Origin: Lachnospiraceae bacterium
Lineage (GTDB): Bacteria; Bacillota; Clostridia; Lachnospirales; Lachnospiraceae
Direction of reading: 5' to 3'
Assembly (NCBI GenBank): GCA_019420465.1
Contig: JAHZHB010000140.1
Location: 334 to 9,527 of the forward strand
DNA: 9,194 bases
Under the pieces are notes generated by a model that did not search any database, was not told where the DNA came from, and saw only the letters and a list, made by a program, of their open reading frames with translations. Position 1 is the stretch's first letter; every line of letters begins with the position of its first letter. Made by a program: the position numbers and the translations under genes. Positions 7,560 through 9,194 of the stretch are shown here, in pieces.

Positions 7560-7593
7560 AAAAAACTGCCACCGGAAATCTTTCCGGCAGCAG
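7560..7593 (-). terminator. Rho-independent terminator after the DUF3048 lipoprotein gene
   Basis: On the minus strand, ten bases after the lipoprotein stop codon, bases 7593 to 7566 fold into an almost continuous hairpin. It begins CTGC and ends GGCAG, with a GC-rich lower stem, two G-T wobbles and a four-base loop, and six T residues (7565-7560) follow. This is a classic intrinsic terminator. It separates the ybeY-lipoprotein unit from the promoter of the next operon. On the plus strand the same stem is followed by a T-rich run only after a few bases, so any reverse activity should be weak. Confidence 0.92.
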
Positions 7594-7602
7594 TCTGTCT
7601 TT

Positions 7603-8724
7603 TTATTCGGTGATCGATACACGGTCAGCATTCGGATTCAGAATGATGCCCACGTAGGTCTTGCCTGTATTTAATTTTACTTCGGAACCGTCGGCCATAT
7701 AGTAATGGGTAATACCTGTGGTCGAATCTCTGTTCCATGTCATCTCCGTGCATACGCCATTGGAAATATACTGGGCTTTTCCGCCGGAATTGATATCGAT
7801 ATTGAGCGATTTCTCATCGTCAAACATTTCGTAATCACAGTACTGCAGGACCAGATTCTTAAAGGCAAGCTGGTTGCCTGTCTGGTCATCGATCTGTTTT
7901 TCGCCGAACTGGAAACGATAGTACAGCTGATCATCACTGTTGTAGGTAAAGTACGGATCGTTATGGAAATATCCGGTGCGGACTGTATTTGCAGGAACAC
8001 CTTCATAGGAAGCTGTCTCACCACTGTTTACGAACTGGAAATAGCCATGATATTTGGCATCGTAGTCCGTGGAAAATCCCTGTGTCTCGATACCCTTTTT
8101 AATGCCCTCGGCGCTGGCGTAGCAGTTATGCGGCGCTTTGCGATCCTCGGTACGGTAGTATACGCCGGCTCCTGTACTGGTCACACCGTCCATATTGTCT
8201 GTTGTCGGAGAATCCAGAAGATCTACGGCATATTTGGAATGACCCACACTGCAGTAGATCGCATCCCAGCCCAGCGCAAAACGCACAAAATAAATACGGG
8301 CACTTCGCACAGAACCGATCTTTGTCAGATCGCTGTAATTTTCAAAAATACCCATCAGACGGGTAATACCGCCCTCTACCGGTGCCTCATACAGTACGTC
8401 GGCATTTTCGATACCGGACTGCGGGCAGGCCGCCTGGATATTATTAAACATCATGGCGATCGGACGTTTGCGGCTGATCGCCTCGTCCACATATTCACCG
8501 GTCAGGTAGCTCTTTGCCATACCCTCCGGTGCGTTTGGGTCGATCTCTTCTGCCGCTATGGCAGCCGGACCGGCCAGGGAAGCTTCCTCACTGACAACAG
8601 AAGAAGAAACCGCCTCCGGTGCCGGTGTGACGGAGGAAACTTCGGACGAGCTTTCTCCTTTCCCACATCCGGTAAGAGCAAGTGCCAGTGTAAGTCCCAG
8701 TGCTACGATTTGTTTAGTTTTCAT
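7603..8724 (-). CDS. DUF3048 (YerB-like) lipoprotein
   Basis: A predicted exported lipoprotein of 373 residues. The N-terminus has a basic start (MKTKQ), a hydrophobic stretch (IVALGLTLALAL) and a lipobox LTGC with Cys20 as the lipidation site. It is followed by a Ser/Glu/Pro/Ala-rich linker to about residue 65 that should act as a spacer from the membrane. The DUF3048 N-terminal domain (about 85-235) shows RPIAMMFNN, ENADVLYEAPVEGGITRL, GSVRSAR and VGHS. The second domain (about 250-370) ends with GKTYVGIILNP, typical of the DUF3048 C-terminal part. The B. subtilis relative YerB is a lipoprotein linked to the penicillin-binding protein PBP1, so a cell-envelope role is likely but not shown here. 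I chose ATG 8724, eight bases after GAGAGG; upstream GTG and ATG codons at 8733 and 8730 lie within or too close to that site. It overlaps ybeY by 11 bases. Confidence 0.9.
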   Translation of the reverse strand: MKTKQIVALGLTLALALTGCGKGESSSEVSSVTPAPEAVSSSVVSEEASLAGPAAIAAEEIDPNAPEGMAKSYLTGEYVDEAISRKRPIAMMFNNIQAACPQSGIENADVLYEAPVEGGITRLMGIFENYSDLTKIGSVRSARIYFVRFALGWDAIYCSVGHSKYAVDLLDSPTTDNMDGVTSTGAGVYYRTEDRKAPHNCYASAEGIKKGIETQGFSTDYDAKYHGYFQFVNSGETASYEGVPANTVRTGYFHNDPYFTYNSDDQLYYRFQFGEKQIDDQTGNQLAFKNLVLQYCDYEMFDDEKSLNIDINSGGKAQYISNGVCTEMTWNRDSTTGITHYYMADGSEVKLNTGKTYVGIILNPNADRVSITE

Positions 8725-9194
8725 TTGCATCACCTCTCGTTATCTTCAGTTCATTAAGAACCTGATTTTGTTTTCCTTCCATTATCGTGGCTTCTTCCGG
8801 AGTCATATGGTCGTATCCCAGAAGATGCAGCATACTGTGCGCGATCAGAAACGCATATTCACGTTTCACACCATGGCCATACTCGCTGGCCTGTTCCAGC
8901 ATACGGGGAATGCAGATCAGGATGTCCCCCAAAAGCAGCTCGCCTGTCTCCGGATGAAAAGCATCGTCCGCCTCTTCCAGAAAGTCGTAACTTGCCGGGG
9001 AGGGAAACGGCTGCATCGGAAACGACAGCACGTCCGTCACTCTGTCGATCTGGCGGAAATCCCGGTTGGCCTCCTGGATCTCCTTTTCACCGCTCAGCAC
9101 GAGGCTGACTTCACACTCGTACGGACAGCCCTCCTGATCAAGTACGGCATTTATCACCTGTACTGCCAGTGCCTCCTCATCAAAAGGAAACGTA
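8714..9194 (-). CDS. ybeY: Endoribonuclease YbeY (rRNA maturation factor), 5' end outside the window
   Basis: YbeY is a zinc-dependent single-strand endoribonuclease needed for 16S rRNA 3'-end maturation and 70S ribosome quality control. The window contains 159 codons in an open frame reaching the edge; the residues before the internal GTG at 9157 (FPFDEEALAVQ) also look like family sequence, so that GTG is not the start and only a few N-terminal residues are missing. The zinc motif HSMLHLLGYDH (about 8839-8807) gives the diagnostic H-x3-H-x5-H, and the upstream substrate-cleft stretch FRQIDRVTDVLSFP is conserved. LLLGDI precedes it as usual. The gene stops with TAA at 8716-8714, 11 bases inside the lipoprotein gene. 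In many Firmicutes ybeY sits with phoH, dgkA and era; upstream neighbours cannot be seen here. Confidence 0.96.
   Translation of the reverse strand, partial: TFPFDEEALAVQVINAVLDQEGCPYECEVSLVLSGEKEIQEANRDFRQIDRVTDVLSFPMQPFPSPASYDFLEEADDAFHPETGELLLGDILICIPRMLEQASEYGHGVKREYAFLIAHSMLHLLGYDHMTPEEATIMEGKQNQVLNELKITRGDANEN
8722..8738 (-). promoter_or_regulatory. Ribosome binding site deciding the lipoprotein start
   Basis: The minus strand reads GAGAGG (8738-8733), then eight bases, then ATG AAA (start at 8724). In-frame GTG (8733) and ATG (8730) codons also occur, but the first overlaps the Shine-Dalgarno sequence and the second is only two bases from it. The chosen start also gives a normal MKTKQ signal peptide. 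The site lies inside the last codons of ybeY, so coupled translation is likely. Confidence 0.75.

Noticed and set aside
7705..8757. A 350-codon open frame on the plus strand opposite the DUF3048 lipoprotein gene
   Set aside because: It is antisense to a clearly conserved lipoprotein gene, has no family motif, a Cys/His/Arg-rich composition typical of shadow frames, and no convincing ribosome binding site.
9155..9157. GTG as the start of ybeY
   Set aside because: The frame is open to the window edge and the residues before the GTG resemble YbeY; no ribosome binding site is placed correctly.
1..9194. Search for a mobile element, CRISPR, toxin-antitoxin or defence system
   Set aside because: No direct-repeat array, transposase, integrase, inverted-repeat ends or unassigned multi-gene cluster was seen; all long conserved frames belong to known housekeeping families.

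Overview
This looks like an ordinary chromosomal housekeeping region of a Gram-positive anaerobe in the Clostridia, most likely a member of the Lachnospiraceae. The evidence is the gene order miaB-mutS-mutL-miaA, a YnzC/DUF896 protein, a YerB-like DUF3048 lipoprotein, AGGAGG-type ribosome binding sites, and the style of the MiaB and YbeY proteins. Genus cannot be settled by eye. Every real gene lies on the minus strand, so the window is transcribed from high to low coordinates. Coding density is very high and no gap exceeds about 175 bases. I see no mobile element, CRISPR array, rRNA, tRNA or phage gene.

Upstream block (9194 to 7560): the 3' part of ybeY (16S rRNA maturation / ribosome quality-control endoribonuclease) overlaps by 11 bases the start of a DUF3048 lipoprotein gene. 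That gene ends in a strong rho-independent terminator, so this is the tail of one transcription unit.

Downstream block (about 7536 to 1): a good vegetative-type promoter lies in the 174-base gap. It precedes a tightly packed operon: DUF896 small protein, 5-formyltetrahydrofolate cyclo-ligase, miaB, mutS, mutL and miaA, which runs off the window at base 1. Junctions are a 23-base overlap, a 1-base gap, a 13-base gap before a TTG start, a 60-base gap and a 2-base gap. No internal terminator is visible.

Functionally the operon pairs mismatch repair with tRNA A37 modification. MutS recognises mismatches and MutL is the endonuclease-type nickase, so no MutH is needed. MiaA makes i6A37 and MiaB converts it to ms2i6A37. 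The cyclo-ligase returns 5-formyl-THF to the active folate pool. I did not find a previously undescribed system. The points most worth a second look are the apparent position of the sliding-clamp motif in MutL, the excess of GATC sites, the placement of DUF896 at the head of a repair operon, and the mutS start site.
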